Source: QHXN01 sp032162705 (lineage in GTDB: Bacteria; Acidobacteriota; Blastocatellia; Pyrinomonadales; Pyrinomonadaceae). From it: a stretch of 64,000 nucleotides of DNA. Positions 27,740 to 38,100 of the stretch are shown here, piece after piece. The notes under the pieces were generated by a model. The model did not search any database, was not told where the DNA came from, and was given only the letters and a program-made list of their open reading frames with translations. Positions within the stretch are counted from its first letter, which is position 1, and each line of letters opens with the position of its first letter. A program made the translations under genes and the position numbers. Where the stretch lies: positions 42,477 to 106,476 of the forward strand of contig JAVRON010000087.1 in NCBI GenBank assembly GCA_032162705.1, given 5' to 3'.

Positions 27740-29344
27740 ATGTTGCAAATCCCCAAGGGCCAGACGACTGATTCAGAGCGCGCCATCCTGCGCAGTCTCC
27801 GCGTATGGATCGCGGCGCTGGCGGCGGCGTGTCTCGTCGTAGGCGTCGGTGTCGGCGCGATGCTCAGCCGCACGAACGTCTTCGCACGCGAAGACCAGCC
27901 CGCCACCGCCGCGCAGATCGCGCGCGCGCCCGAGGCCCTCTCGGCCTCCTTCGCCGAGATCGCGCGAAGGGTCGAGCCGTCGGTCGTCAACATCGACACC
28001 GTCTCGGTCGCCCCGCAGGTGGCCGACAAGGATGGCGACGAAGACGACACAGGCACGGAGGGCGGCGACAACAATCCCTTGCTCGACATGCTGCGCCGCC
28101 ACGCACGTCGCCCCTCGCGCGGGGTCGGGAGTGGCTTCATCGTCGATCCGAAGGGCATCATCTTGACGAACTATCACGTCGTCGAGAACATGACGGGCAT
28201 CATGGTCAAGCTTCAGTCGGGCGAGCAGTTGCGCGGAACGGTCGTCGGCACGGACGAGGAGACCGACATCGCCGTCATCAAGGTCAGCGCGGGACGCGAC
28301 CTGCCCTCCGTCAACTTCGGCAACTCGGACGACACGCAGGTCGGCGACTGGGTGCTTGCCATCGGCTCGCCGTTCGGGCTGGAGCAGACCGTCACCGCCG
28401 GCATCATCTCGACCAAAGAGAGACAGACCGATCCGGGCGCGAGCTTCCGCCGTTTCATCCAGACTGATGCGGCGATCAATCGTGGCAACTCGGGCGGCCC
28501 GCTCGTCAACATGCGCGGCGAAGTCATCGGCATCAACTCGCAGATTGCCACTTCGACCGGCGACTACAACGGCATCGGGTTTGCGCTGCCGACCAACATC
28601 GCCTCAAGCGTCTACAAGCAACTGATGACGACGGGCAAGGTCAGGCGTGGCTACCTCGGCGTCTTCCTCGACTCGGTTCATCCGGAGTTCGCGCGCGTCT
28701 ATCAGATGGAGTCGGCGAAGGGCGCGATCATCAAGGACGTGGCCGACGCACAGGGGCCCGCGGCGAAGGCCGGCATCCAGACCAACGATGTCATCATCGA
28801 GTTCAACGGCCAGCCGGTCGAGAACGCGCAAGACCTCATCAACAAGGTCGCCTCGACGCCCGTCCACCAGGCTGTGCAGCTCACATACCTGCGCGAGGCG
28901 GGCGACAAGCTTGAGCGGCACACAGCCGGAGTCACCGTCGGCGAGCGACCACCGGCGCGCACCTCCGCAAACCCGGAGACCGATGTGCCGGGCGGCAAGC
29001 CCGAAATCGTTAAGCCCGGCGCGAACCCGTCTGCACCGAAAAGCGACCGCCCCGCGCTCGGCCTCAAGCTGAGCGAGTTGACGCCGCAGATCGCCAACGA
29101 GCGCAACCTGAAGGGCGTGCGCGGCCTCTACGTTCAGGACGTTGACCAGGCAGGCATTGCCTTCGACGCAGGTGTCCAGAAATCGATGGTCATCCAGCGC
29201 ATCAACCGCCAGCCGGTCAGCACCATCGAGGACTTCGAGCGCATCATCAACGCCTTGAAGCCCGGCGACCCGATTGTCCTGCACGTCTCCGCCTTCAACG
29301 GCGAGCGCGTCACGCAGGCAATCGTCCAGTTCACATATCAATAG
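27740..29344 (+). CDS. Do-family periplasmic serine protease (HtrA/DegP type)
   Basis: 534 residues. A basic N-terminus and membrane anchor or signal (about 20-42) precede a trypsin-like domain (about 70-265) and two PDZ domains (about 281-380 and 440-530). The catalytic triad is H136 (NYHVVE), D166 (TDIAVIKV) and S241 (GNSGGPL). An acidic insertion (about 95-112) lies between the anchor and the protease. The enzyme degrades or refolds damaged envelope proteins; the two PDZ domains fit the full-length DegP architecture. GAAGGTG lies about 12 bases before ATG 27740. Confidence 0.94.
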   Translation: MLQIPKGQTTDSERAILRSLRVWIAALAAACLVVGVGVGAMLSRTNVFAREDQPATAAQIARAPEALSASFAEIARRVEPSVVNIDTVSVAPQVADKDGDEDDTGTEGGDNNPLLDMLRRHARRPSRGVGSGFIVDPKGIILTNYHVVENMTGIMVKLQSGEQLRGTVVGTDEETDIAVIKVSAGRDLPSVNFGNSDDTQVGDWVLAIGSPFGLEQTVTAGIISTKERQTDPGASFRRFIQTDAAINRGNSGGPLVNMRGEVIGINSQIATSTGDYNGIGFALPTNIASSVYKQLMTTGKVRRGYLGVFLDSVHPEFARVYQMESAKGAIIKDVADAQGPAAKAGIQTNDVIIEFNGQPVENAQDLINKVASTPVHQAVQLTYLREAGDKLERHTAGVTVGERPPARTSANPETDVPGGKPEIVKPGANPSAPKSDRPALGLKLSELTPQIANERNLKGVRGLYVQDVDQAGIAFDAGVQKSMVIQRINRQPVSTIEDFERIINALKPGDPIVLHVSAFNGERVTQAIVQFTYQ

Positions 29345-29349
29345 GGGAC

Positions 29350-29427
29350 AAGTGATGAGTGATGGGTGATAAGTGATAAGAAAAAGCAGAAGCAGTTTCT
29401 TATCACTTATCACCCATCACTCATCAC
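29350..29427. repeat. GTGATRA heptad inverted-repeat element, copy 4
   Basis: About 32-base arms (29351-29382 and 29396-29427) that pair perfectly, including a rare GTGATGG unit mirrored as CACCCAT. Five bases separate it from the HtrA stop; the next gene starts eight bases after it. Confidence 0.88.
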
Positions 29428-29434
29428 CGTTTTT

Positions 29435-31015
29435 ATGGCACAGGCGAAAAAGGCCCTCGGCAAAAACGCGAAGAAGAAGACGGAGCGAAGCGTCTCGAAG
29501 GCGCAGACGCGGGGCGTCCCGAAGGCTTATCCCAACTACATCGGCGGCGAGTGGGTCGCCTCCTCGTCGGGCGAGTGGTTCGAGAATGTGAACCCCGCCG
29601 ACACGCGCGACCGTGTAGGACGCTTCCCCGTCTCGACCGCCGAAGACATCGTGCGTGCGGTTGAAGCGGCACGCTCGGCGGCAGATCGTTGGCGACACCT
29701 GCCCGCGCCGCGCCGCGCCGAAATCCTCTTCCGCCTCGGTGAGATTCTCATACGCAACAAAGATACTTTCGCGCGCGAGATGACGCGCGAGATGGGCAAG
29801 GTCTTGAAGGAGACCGGCGGCGACGTGCAGGAGGCCATCGACTGCACGTACTACACTGCGGGCGAAGGCCGACGCCTGCACGGCTTCACCACGCCCGCCG
29901 AGATGCCTGAGAAGTTCGCCATGTGCGTGCGCCAGCCCGTCGGACTCTGCGGGCTTATCACGCCCTGGAACTTCCCGATGGCGATTCCTTCCTGGAAGCT
30001 CATCCCCGCCTTAGTGTGCGGCAACACGGTCGTCATCAAGCCCGCCGAGGACACGCCGCTCTCAACCTACAATCTGGTGAAGGCTTGCGAGGAGGCAGGG
30101 ATTCCGCCCGGCGTCGTCAACCTCGTCACCGGCTACGGCGAGACGGTCGGCGCGGCCTTAACCGAAAACCCACACGTGCGACTCATCTCTTTCACCGGCT
30201 CGACCGAGACGGGCCGCCTCGTCGCCACGGCCTGCGCCGAGCGCAACGCCATCTGCTCTTTGGAGATGGGCGGCAAGAACGTCATCATGGTGTTGGAGGA
30301 CGCAGACCTCGACCTCGCCGTCGAAGGCACGGTCTGGGGCGCGTTCGGCACATCGGGGCAGCGCTGCACGGCCTCCTCGCGCGTCGTCGTCCATAAGAAG
30401 GTCTATAAGAAGTTCACCGAGAAGCTGGTCGAGCGTGCGCGCGGCCTGCGCGTAGGCAACGGTCTTGACGAGCGGACGGACGTGGGGCCCGTCATCAACT
30501 CGGACGCGCTCCATAAGATTCTCGGCTACATCGAGATCGGACAGCGTGAAGACGGCGCGCGGCTCGCCTGCGGCGGCAAACGTCTGGAAGAGGGCGAGCA
30601 CGCACGCGGCTACTTCATCGAACCAACCGTCTTCGCCGACGCCGCGCCCGGTATGCGCATCTCGCAGGAAGAGATATTCGGCCCCGTCACGACCGTCATC
30701 CCTGCGAACTCTCTGGAAGAGGCCGTCGAGATCGGCAACGGCGTGCGCTACGGTCTGTCGGCGTCGATCTACACGCGCGACGTGAACCGCGCCTTCCACG
30801 CGATGAACGAGATGTACACGGGCATCTTCTACGTCAACTCCTCGACCATCGGCGCGGAAGTCCATCTCCCCTTCGGCGGCACAAAGGGCACCGGCAACGG
30901 CCACCGCGAAGCGGGCACGCAAGTCCTCGATATCTTCACCGAGTGGAAGTCGATCTACGTTGACTACAGCGGCAAGCTCCAACGTGCGCAGATTGACGAA
31001 GTCAATTTTGAATAA
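29435..31015 (+). CDS. Aldehyde dehydrogenase family protein
   Basis: 526 residues. ATG 29435 is preferred because the in-frame sequence upstream is repeat element. A lysine-rich N-terminal extension (about 1-30) precedes a standard aldehyde dehydrogenase. Catalytic residues are N179 (TPWNF), E277 (SLEMGG) and C311 (SGQRCTASSR). The segment EVHLPFGGTKGTGNGHREAG near the end resembles alpha-ketoglutarate-semialdehyde-type enzymes, but substrate assignment from this is tentative. It oxidises an aldehyde to the acid with NAD(P). The alanine dehydrogenase gene follows 21 bases downstream, suggesting a shared amino-acid catabolic transcript. Confidence 0.92.
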   Translation: MAQAKKALGKNAKKKTERSVSKAQTRGVPKAYPNYIGGEWVASSSGEWFENVNPADTRDRVGRFPVSTAEDIVRAVEAARSAADRWRHLPAPRRAEILFRLGEILIRNKDTFAREMTREMGKVLKETGGDVQEAIDCTYYTAGEGRRLHGFTTPAEMPEKFAMCVRQPVGLCGLITPWNFPMAIPSWKLIPALVCGNTVVIKPAEDTPLSTYNLVKACEEAGIPPGVVNLVTGYGETVGAALTENPHVRLISFTGSTETGRLVATACAERNAICSLEMGGKNVIMVLEDADLDLAVEGTVWGAFGTSGQRCTASSRVVVHKKVYKKFTEKLVERARGLRVGNGLDERTDVGPVINSDALHKILGYIEIGQREDGARLACGGKRLEEGEHARGYFIEPTVFADAAPGMRISQEEIFGPVTTVIPANSLEEAVEIGNGVRYGLSASIYTRDVNRAFHAMNEMYTGIFYVNSSTIGAEVHLPFGGTKGTGNGHREAGTQVLDIFTEWKSIYVDYSGKLQRAQIDEVNFE

Positions 31016-31036
31016 ACAAGATTGGAGACACGAACA

Positions 31037-32188
31037 GTGATCGTCGGACTCCCCAAGGAGATTAAGGACAACGAATATCGTGTGGGCTTGACGCCCGCGG
31101 GCGTGCGCGCTCTCAACGATGCCGGGCACAGGGTCGTCGTCGAGCGCAGTGCGGGCGAAGGGTCGGGCTTCGAGGACGCGCTGTATGAACGCGCGGGCGC
31201 GCAGATGATCGAAGCGGCGGACGACGTGTGGGCCGAGGCCGAGATGATCGTCAAGGTCAAGGAGCCGATTGAGCCTGAGTACCCGCGCATGAAAGAGGGG
31301 CTGCTTCTCTTCACCTACCTGCATCTCGCGCCCGACCCGAAACAGACCCGCGCGCTCCTTGAACACAAGGTTACAGGCATCGCCTACGAAACCATTACGG
31401 ATAAGAAGGGAACGCTCCCGCTTCTTACTCCGATGTCGGAGGTCGCGGGCCGGATGGCCGTGCAGATCGGCGCGCAGTACCTTGAGAAGATGAACGGAGG
31501 GCGCGGCGTGCTTGTCGGCGGCGTGCCCGGCGTGCCCGCTGCGCGCGTCGTCATCCTCGGCGGCGGAGTCGTCGGAACCAACGCCGCGAAGATCGCCGTC
31601 GGCATGGGCGCTCAGGTCACGATTGTCGACAAGAACCTCGACCGCCTGCGCGAGCTTGACGACATCTTTCTATCGAAGATTTCAACGCTGGCTTCTTCGG
31701 CCTACGCCATCCACGGCGCGATCTCCGAGGCCGACCTTATCATCGGCGGGGTGCTCGTCCCCGGCGCAGCCGCGCCGAAGCTCGTCACGCGCGAGATGCT
31801 GAAGGACGTGATGAAGGGCGCGGTCATCGTGGACGTGGCGGTCGATCAGGGCGGCTGCATTGAGACGACGAGGCCGACGACGCACTCGAACCCGACCTAC
31901 TACGTCGAGGACGTTCTGCACTACTGCGTCGCCAATATGCCGGGCGCTGTGCCGCGCACCTCGACCTTCGCACTGACGAATGCGACTCTGCCCTACGCGC
32001 TCCGTCTCGCTAATCGTGGCTTCATCGACGCCATCCAGAGCGACCCCGGTCTCAAAGAGGGCGTCAACACCTACGCGGGCAAGCTCACCTACAAGGCCGT
32101 TGCCGACGATCAGGGGCTGGAATACACACCGCTCGACGAGATACTCGGTCTCACGCCGCAAAGCTCGAAGGCGGGCAGCATGGTCTAG
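31037..32188 (+). CDS. ald: Alanine dehydrogenase
   Basis: 383 residues. GTG 31037 is chosen over a TTG 15 bases upstream because GGAG lies nine bases before it, and because the active-site residues then take their canonical numbers: R15, K75 (VKVKEP) and H96 (TYLHLAPD). The NAD-binding loop is ILGGGVVGTNAAKIAVGMG. It deaminates L-alanine to pyruvate and ammonia or runs in reverse. Downstream is a strong terminator. The adjacent aldehyde dehydrogenase suggests catabolism of an amino acid or related compound. Confidence 0.95.
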   Translation: MIVGLPKEIKDNEYRVGLTPAGVRALNDAGHRVVVERSAGEGSGFEDALYERAGAQMIEAADDVWAEAEMIVKVKEPIEPEYPRMKEGLLLFTYLHLAPDPKQTRALLEHKVTGIAYETITDKKGTLPLLTPMSEVAGRMAVQIGAQYLEKMNGGRGVLVGGVPGVPAARVVILGGGVVGTNAAKIAVGMGAQVTIVDKNLDRLRELDDIFLSKISTLASSAYAIHGAISEADLIIGGVLVPGAAAPKLVTREMLKDVMKGAVIVDVAVDQGGCIETTRPTTHSNPTYYVEDVLHYCVANMPGAVPRTSTFALTNATLPYALRLANRGFIDAIQSDPGLKEGVNTYAGKLTYKAVADDQGLEYTPLDEILGLTPQSSKAGSMV

Positions 32189-32222
32189 ACGGAAGCTCGC
32201 CGCGTGGAACGATCCGGCAAAT

Positions 32223-32259
32223 AAGGAGGGCCGCTCGAAGTCGGAGCGGCCCTCCTTTT
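32223..32259 (+). terminator. Rho-independent terminator of ald
   Basis: A 14-bp perfect stem (32223-32236 with 32244-32257), a seven-base loop and a run of U, 35 bases after the stop. Confidence 0.88.
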
Positions 32260-32281
32260 AGCTTGCGACCAGAAATACGAG

Positions 32282-32379
32282 CGAGGCGGAAGCCCGACCG
32301 TGAGGGAGGGCGTAGAGCTTGCATAGCTGCGACTGGCGGAAGTTGAGACGCCCTCCCTCACGGTCGGGCTTCCGCCTCG
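32282..32379. repeat. Long perfect inverted repeat (GAGGCGGAAG family)
   Basis: 31-bp perfect arms (32282-32312 and 32349-32379) around a 36-base centre. It is not made of heptads. It lies between the ald terminator and the converging response-regulator gene, whose stop is five bases away, so it could end transcription from both sides. Confidence 0.85.
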
Positions 32380-32384
32380 GCAGC

Positions 32385-32822
32385 TTACGCCGCTTGAGGG
32401 AGCAGACGCGCGAGGCAGTCTGCGAGTTCTGCGGGTGGGAAGGGCTTTGACAGGTATCGGTCGGCGCGCATTGAAGCGTCGGGCGGTTCGTTCGTTCTGT
32501 CAGCGCCGCTCAGCAGCACGACGGGCAAACGGTCGAGCGTGGGGTGGCGTCGGAGGAAGCGGCAGAGTTCATAGCCGGACAGGTGCGGCATACATGCGTC
32601 GGTCACGAGTGCATCGACCGACGACGAGAGCAGCGCCTTCATGGCTTCAAGGCCGTCGGCTGCCGTCAAGACTTCGTAGCCTGCACGGCGTAGAACGACC
32701 TCCAGATAGCGGCGCAGCGAGCGGTCGTCTTCGGCGAGCAGGACTGTCGGGCGCGCGCGCGTGACCTCCGCGTGGACGGCTTGTGCGGTCACTGGTTCGA
32801 GTCTCTGAGGCGTGGTGCTCAT
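32385..32822 (-). CDS. Single-domain response regulator (receiver)
   Basis: 145 residues from ATG 32820-32822; the upstream open frame has no conserved features. After a short variable N-terminus it is a single receiver domain: acidic pocket E31-D33, phosphoacceptor D75 (VTDACMP), S105 (LLSGA) and K126 (LSKPF). There is no output domain, so it probably signals through protein-protein contact or a phosphorelay. No histidine kinase gene is nearby. The ribosome site is weak, so the start is uncertain. Confidence 0.88.
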   Translation of the reverse strand: MSTTPQRLEPVTAQAVHAEVTRARPTVLLAEDDRSLRRYLEVVLRRAGYEVLTAADGLEAMKALLSSSVDALVTDACMPHLSGYELCRFLRRHPTLDRLPVVLLSGADRTNEPPDASMRADRYLSKPFPPAELADCLARLLPQAA

Positions 32823-33446
32823 CTGTCTGAATGGAAACCCTTCCGATGTCTCAATGGAAACCTTTCTGAGAGGCTCTCTGGCGGGAACCGGCGGGAGAAC
32901 GGACGCCGCCTCGAAACTTCTGCAACTCATATGCCCTGCGTCTCGATCAGTCCCGGCGTGTGCCGGAGAGAGACACGAACTTGGGCGCTCGCTCACTTCA
33001 AGAGCCGCGCTGTTGGCCGTCAAACATTGGAAGAAGTGAGACTTTAAAGAAGGCGATGCGGACGGATGACCTTCGAGTCTCACGCACACGCCGAGAGGGA
33101 AGGCAAGCGTGCGAGTCAGTCACGTTCGTTCTTTCTGACAGGCCGCCCGGTCAGATTGCTGCGGCGCAATGCCCGGCTGACTCAATTCTCCCTTCTGCCG
33201 CCCGAGGCGGCGAACCGCACATACTCCGCTCTCATCTATCTTCTTTCACACCGCGCAAGGCCGTCTCGCTCGAAGCAAGCCGCACGCGCCGAGGGTTGAA
33301 GTGGTGGCCGCCTTCGGCCATACTCAACGGTTGTTCGGGACGCGCAGACGAGAGCCGTCAGGTTCGACTTGTTAAGCGAAGCACCCGGCGACATTTGGAA
33401 GAGGCTTCCGGAAGGCCGGAAGGTAAGTCGCAGTAGGTCTTTCGAG
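32823..33446. other. Long intergenic region, response regulator / DUF512 gene
   Basis: About 620 bases between divergent genes. AATGGAAACC occurs twice (about 32829 and 32852), close to the regulator start. I see no conserved reading frame, RNA or clear promoter. It is the longest unexplained non-coding stretch in the core part of the window. Confidence 0.5.
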
Positions 33447-34793
33447 ATGTATGAATTCGCAGTCACACCCGCGGTCACGCAGATACGTCGCCGCGGCGTC
33501 ACGATCACAGAGGTCACCCCGGGCGGCCTCGGTGCGGAGCTTGAGCTTGAGCCAGGTGACCGCGTCGTCAAAGTCAACGGCCGTACGGTGCGCGACTATC
33601 TCGACTTCCGCTTCCACACGGGCGGCGAGACCGAACTCACGCTCGACGTGCTCAAGCGCGACGGCGAGGAGTGGGAGCTTGAGATCGAGCGCGGAGAGGG
33701 CGAGGACTTCGGACTCCAGTTCGAGAACATCGCGCCGCGCCAGTGCGCCAATGAATGTCTCTTCTGTTTCTGCAAAGGCAACCCGCCCGACGCGCGCCCC
33801 GCGCTCTTCTTCCGCGACGAGGACGTGCGCCTCTCTTTCCTCTACGGCAACTACACGACGCTCTCCTCGATCACTGAAGACGAGATGCAGCGTGTCATCG
33901 AACAGCGTCTGACGCCGCAATATGTCTCCGTCCACGCGACCGACTTGCGTGTGCGCGCACTCCTGCTCGGCGTCGATGAGCACCGCGCAGACATCTCCGA
34001 CAAGATGCGTCGGATGATGGACGCTAGTATTGAGATTCACGCGCAGGTCGTCTTGTGCCCTGACATCAACGACGGCGAAATTCTGCGGAAGACCGTTCGA
34101 GACCTCGCCGCCGAGTACCCGCGCGTCCGCAGCGTCGCCATCGTCCCGCTCGGACTGACGCGCTACAACACCGACGAGCGTCTGACGCCCGTCACGCCCG
34201 AGTGGTGCCGACAGATTATCCGCGAGGTCTCGGCGCTCCAGCGCGAGCTACGCGAGAGGCTGGGGACGAACTTCGCTTTCCTCGGCGACGAGATTTACCT
34301 GCGTGCGGGCCGCACAGTTCCCGCGCGCAGACACTACGGCGACTACCCGCAGATAGAGGACGGCGTCGGCATGGTGCGCTCGTTCCGCGAAGAGTTCGCG
34401 CGCCTGCTGCGACGCGTCGAGAAGAATCCGCCGCCCCGTGCCCCACGTCTGCACGGCAGCGTCCTGACGGGCACGCTCTTCGCTCCCGTACTCGAAGAGT
34501 TGATCGGGCGACTGAACGACCGTGTGGGGACGCGTTTGAAAGTCGTCGCCATCGAGAATAAGTATTTCGGCTCCGAGATCGTCGTCGCAGGGCTGATGAC
34601 CGGCGAGTGCGTGCAGGCTGCGCGCACGCGAATCGAGGGCGACTTCGTCGTCATCCCGAAGACGGCTCACAAGTCGGACGAGCCTGTCATGCTCGACGGC
34701 ACACGCCTCGAAGACCTTGAGAGACAACTCGGCCTCCCCATCCACGCGCTCGACCTGGCGGGTCTGGCGCGGATGCTCGATTCGACGGTTTGA
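33447..34793 (+). CDS. DUF512 family protein with PDZ and radical-SAM-like cysteines
   Basis: 448 residues from ATG 33447. A PDZ-like segment (about 15-70; TITEVTPGGLGAELELEPGDRVVKVNG) precedes a cluster CANECLFCFC (C100, C104, C107, C109), the CX3CX2C pattern that binds a 4Fe-4S cluster in radical SAM enzymes. Later motifs include LSFLYGNYTTLS, YVSVHATDLRVR and NKYFGSEIVVAGLMTGEC, typical of DUF512. This family is widespread but its reaction is unknown. In other genomes it is often encoded near the GTPase gene der; that gene is not here. Confidence 0.85.
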   Translation: MYEFAVTPAVTQIRRRGVTITEVTPGGLGAELELEPGDRVVKVNGRTVRDYLDFRFHTGGETELTLDVLKRDGEEWELEIERGEGEDFGLQFENIAPRQCANECLFCFCKGNPPDARPALFFRDEDVRLSFLYGNYTTLSSITEDEMQRVIEQRLTPQYVSVHATDLRVRALLLGVDEHRADISDKMRRMMDASIEIHAQVVLCPDINDGEILRKTVRDLAAEYPRVRSVAIVPLGLTRYNTDERLTPVTPEWCRQIIREVSALQRELRERLGTNFAFLGDEIYLRAGRTVPARRHYGDYPQIEDGVGMVRSFREEFARLLRRVEKNPPPRAPRLHGSVLTGTLFAPVLEELIGRLNDRVGTRLKVVAIENKYFGSEIVVAGLMTGECVQAARTRIEGDFVVIPKTAHKSDEPVMLDGTRLEDLERQLGLPIHALDLAGLARMLDSTV

Positions 34794-35172
34794 AGACCTT
34801 GACCGGCGGCGGCCAACCTCTCCCGCAGCTTTATTCATAGACGCTCACCCTCTCCGTACTTTCATAGAGGCTCATCCTCTCCGTTCGGCGGAAGACTCAC
34901 CTCCCCTCCGTAAAATAAAATCCTTTCATAAAATTGAAGGCGTATCCGAGAATTTGGATTGGCGGACGTTCAATAGTCGGATTAAATCAAGTAATTCTTG
35001 GATTTAGGAACCCTTCCGGTATGGGAACAAGTGTTGCCTGTAACCGACTCGACCGCAAGAAATAGCTTGTAAACAGCGCTGGGCCAGAGGATGCCTATAA
35101 CCGCCCCGGCCACCGCGCTAATAAAATTTCCAAGCCCAAGACAACAACAGAACTCTGGAGGGAGCTTTAATT
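34794..35172. other. Leader of receptor gene with tandem repeat
   Basis: About 380 bases ahead of the receptor start. It holds a 28-base tandem duplication around TTTCATAGAGGCTCATCCTC (about 34838-34888). The receptor ribosome site GGAGGGA lies at 35157-35163. A promoter cannot be assigned with confidence. Confidence 0.35.
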
Positions 35173-38100
35173 ATGTGCGAATTTCGCTACGGCAGTTTGG
35201 TCGCACGCACTGTGACTCTGCTGGCGTTGCTCATGTTCACCGCGTCGTTTGCGACCGCTCAGGTGACTTCGGGCAACTTGCAAGGCGTTGTGCTCGATCC
35301 GAACAACGCGGCAGTTGCGGGCGCGACTGTCAAAGTTACTAATGTTGATACCGGACAGAGCAGAGAGGTGACGACGAACTCGGAAGGCTTCTATCGCGTC
35401 ACGAACCTCACCCCCGGCGACAAATACCGCGTGGACGTGACGGCGACGGGCTTCGCCCCGAAGTCGGCTGAAAACATCACGGTGCGCGCTGCAACAGAGA
35501 ACACCGCTGACCTTCAGGTCGGCGTGGCCGGCATCGCAGGCGAGACCGTGCAGGTGACGGGCGAAACATCCCTCATCGACAGCGCACAGAGCCAGCTCTC
35601 GACCAGCTACACACCGCAGCAGTTGACGCAGTTGCCCTTCGTCGGCTCGATTGACAATCTGGCGCTTCTCACGCCAGGCGTCGTCACGCCGGGCGACACG
35701 GACTTCGCCAACGGCGTCGGCATCTCGGCCAACGGCAACCGCGGTCGCTCGAACAACTTCCAGATCGACGGTCAGGACAACAACGACAACTCCGTGGCCG
35801 GGCCCTCGCTCTCGATCACGAATGGCGAAGCCATCGGCGACTATCAGGTCATCACCAACAGCTTCTCCGCCGAGTTTGGCCGCAACTCCGGCGCGCAGAT
35901 CAACGTCGTCACCCGCTCCGGGACGAACGACATTCACGGCGCGCTCTTTGAATTCCATCAGAACTCGGCGCTCAACGCCCGCGACAACATCGAGAAGCAG
36001 ACTGCCAAGCAGTTCAACTTCCTCACGTCGAACGGCTTCACGCAGTTCAGCGGTCTCGCCAACACGCTCACCAACGGGCCGACGCCCGACCATATCAATC
36101 GTTTCGGCGGTCGCATCGGCGGCCCCATCGTCAAGAACAAAGCGTTCTACTTCGTCACCTACGAGGGCACATACGATAGGGGTCAGCAGATTTTCTCCAA
36201 TGTGTCGAGCGGAAGTTTCGCGCCCAACTTAGACGCGGCGGCGGCAGCCAACCGTGTCTTCGGGACTGCCACGACCAGCACCCTGGCGACCATCGGCCCC
36301 GCGAACGCTGCGACGGGCACGCTGCTCATCGCCCCGCCGACCACTGATACGAACGGCGACGGCATCCCCGACGTGTTCAACTTCGGCCCGGGCAACCCGT
36401 TCGGCAACCCCGTCACGCCGGGCTTCCTCGCGCCGCTCGCAGTCATCGCCGACTCGACCGCGCCGGGCGGACGCCGAATCCTCTTCGGCGGCGAGGGCGT
36501 GCGCATCACCCCCTTCCAGCAGAGCGAGGATCAGATAATCGGTAAGGTTGACTGGAACCTCACCGGCAAGGACACGCTCAGCACGCGCTACATCTTCGAC
36601 AACGCGAGGTTCCCGATCCTGGCCTCGCGCGGCGTCGGCGGCTTCTTCTTCAGCGAGCCGTCGAAGAACAACAACCTCGGCGTCACCTACACGCGTCTGC
36701 TCTCGTCACGCACGACCAACGAGGCCCGGTTCAACTTCTCGCGCCTCAACGTGACTTTCGGCGACACATCGCAGAACCCCGGCGCGGGCATCTCTTTCTC
36801 GGGGACGCGCTCCATCGCGGGCGGCCTCCTAACCTCCTTCGGCCCGCCCAACAACCTGCCGCAGTCGCGCGTCGTTGACGTGTACCAGTTGCAGGACACC
36901 ATCTCGCAGACGCTCGGCAACCACGCCCTGAAGTACGGCGCGGACATTCGCCACCAGAAGGTTAACAACTTCTTCCTCCCGAACCTGTTCGGGCAGTACA
37001 CCTTCGCGAACGCTGGCGCGTCGGCACCGGCGAACACCTTCTTCAACTACGGCACGACCGGCCTGAACGGCTCGGCGCGCACCAGCCCGACGGCATTCGA
37101 GAACTTCCTGCTGGGCCGTTTCCGTCAGGTCAGTTTCGCGCTCGGCAACCCCAACATCAAGACGACGCAGAACGACTACTTCTTCTTCCTTCAGGACGAC
37201 TACCGCATCCGCCCGACGTTGACGCTGAACCTCGGCGCGCGCTACGAGCTTTCGACGACGCCGTTCAACCCGATCATCGAGCAGATCAACGCGCGAGAGG
37301 CCGACAACTCGACGGCGATCTTCAACACGTCCTTCCCGCTTGCCTTCCGCACGGCGCAGAAGATACCGCTTGACAAGAACAACATCGCGCCGCGCGTCGG
37401 CTTCGCGTGGTCGCCGAACTTCAACTTCATGGGCGACCGCTTCCGCGAGGGACGCACGGTCATCCGCGGCGGTTTCGGCATCGCCTACGACCCGCCCTAC
37501 TTCAACATCGTTCTGAACACGGTGACGGCAGCGCCGTTCGCGGCGGTCGGCACCTTCCGCCAGACGCCGGGTGGCACGGGCGCGGTCAACTTCCCGTTCC
37601 TGCCCACCACGACGGCGCAGCTCAACGGAACGCCGGGCACCAACGGCGGCGACCCGCGCCTCTTTAACCAGACGAGGGTTGACCCTAACCTGTACAACCC
37701 CTATACGATGTCGTTCAACTTCGGCGTCCAGCAGGAAGTCGGACGCCGCAGCGTGCTCGAAGTCCGCTACGTCGGCTCGCGCATCGTCGGTCAGTTCCAG
37801 ACCGTCAACGGCAACCCCGACCTCCGCTTCCTTGAGCAGGCGGGCGCTTACTTCGGCAACCCGACGATGTTCACCGGTGGCCGCTCGCCGGGCACCTGCT
37901 CCTTCGACGCATCGTGCCAGACTCCGACCGCTGCTAACAGCTTCAACACTCGCGGAATTGACGCCACAGGCTCGCGCATCCTCGGCAGCGGTCGCGTTGA
38001 CCCGACCTTCGGTGCCATCCGCACCCGCATCAACGGCGCGTCTTCAACCTACAACGGTATGCAGGTTCGCTTCGACACACGGTTCACCAACGACCTCGTG

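Noticed and set aside
32794..32815. GGTTCGAGTC-like T-arm as a possible tRNA
   Set aside because: No matching acceptor stem, anticodon arm or CCA end around it.
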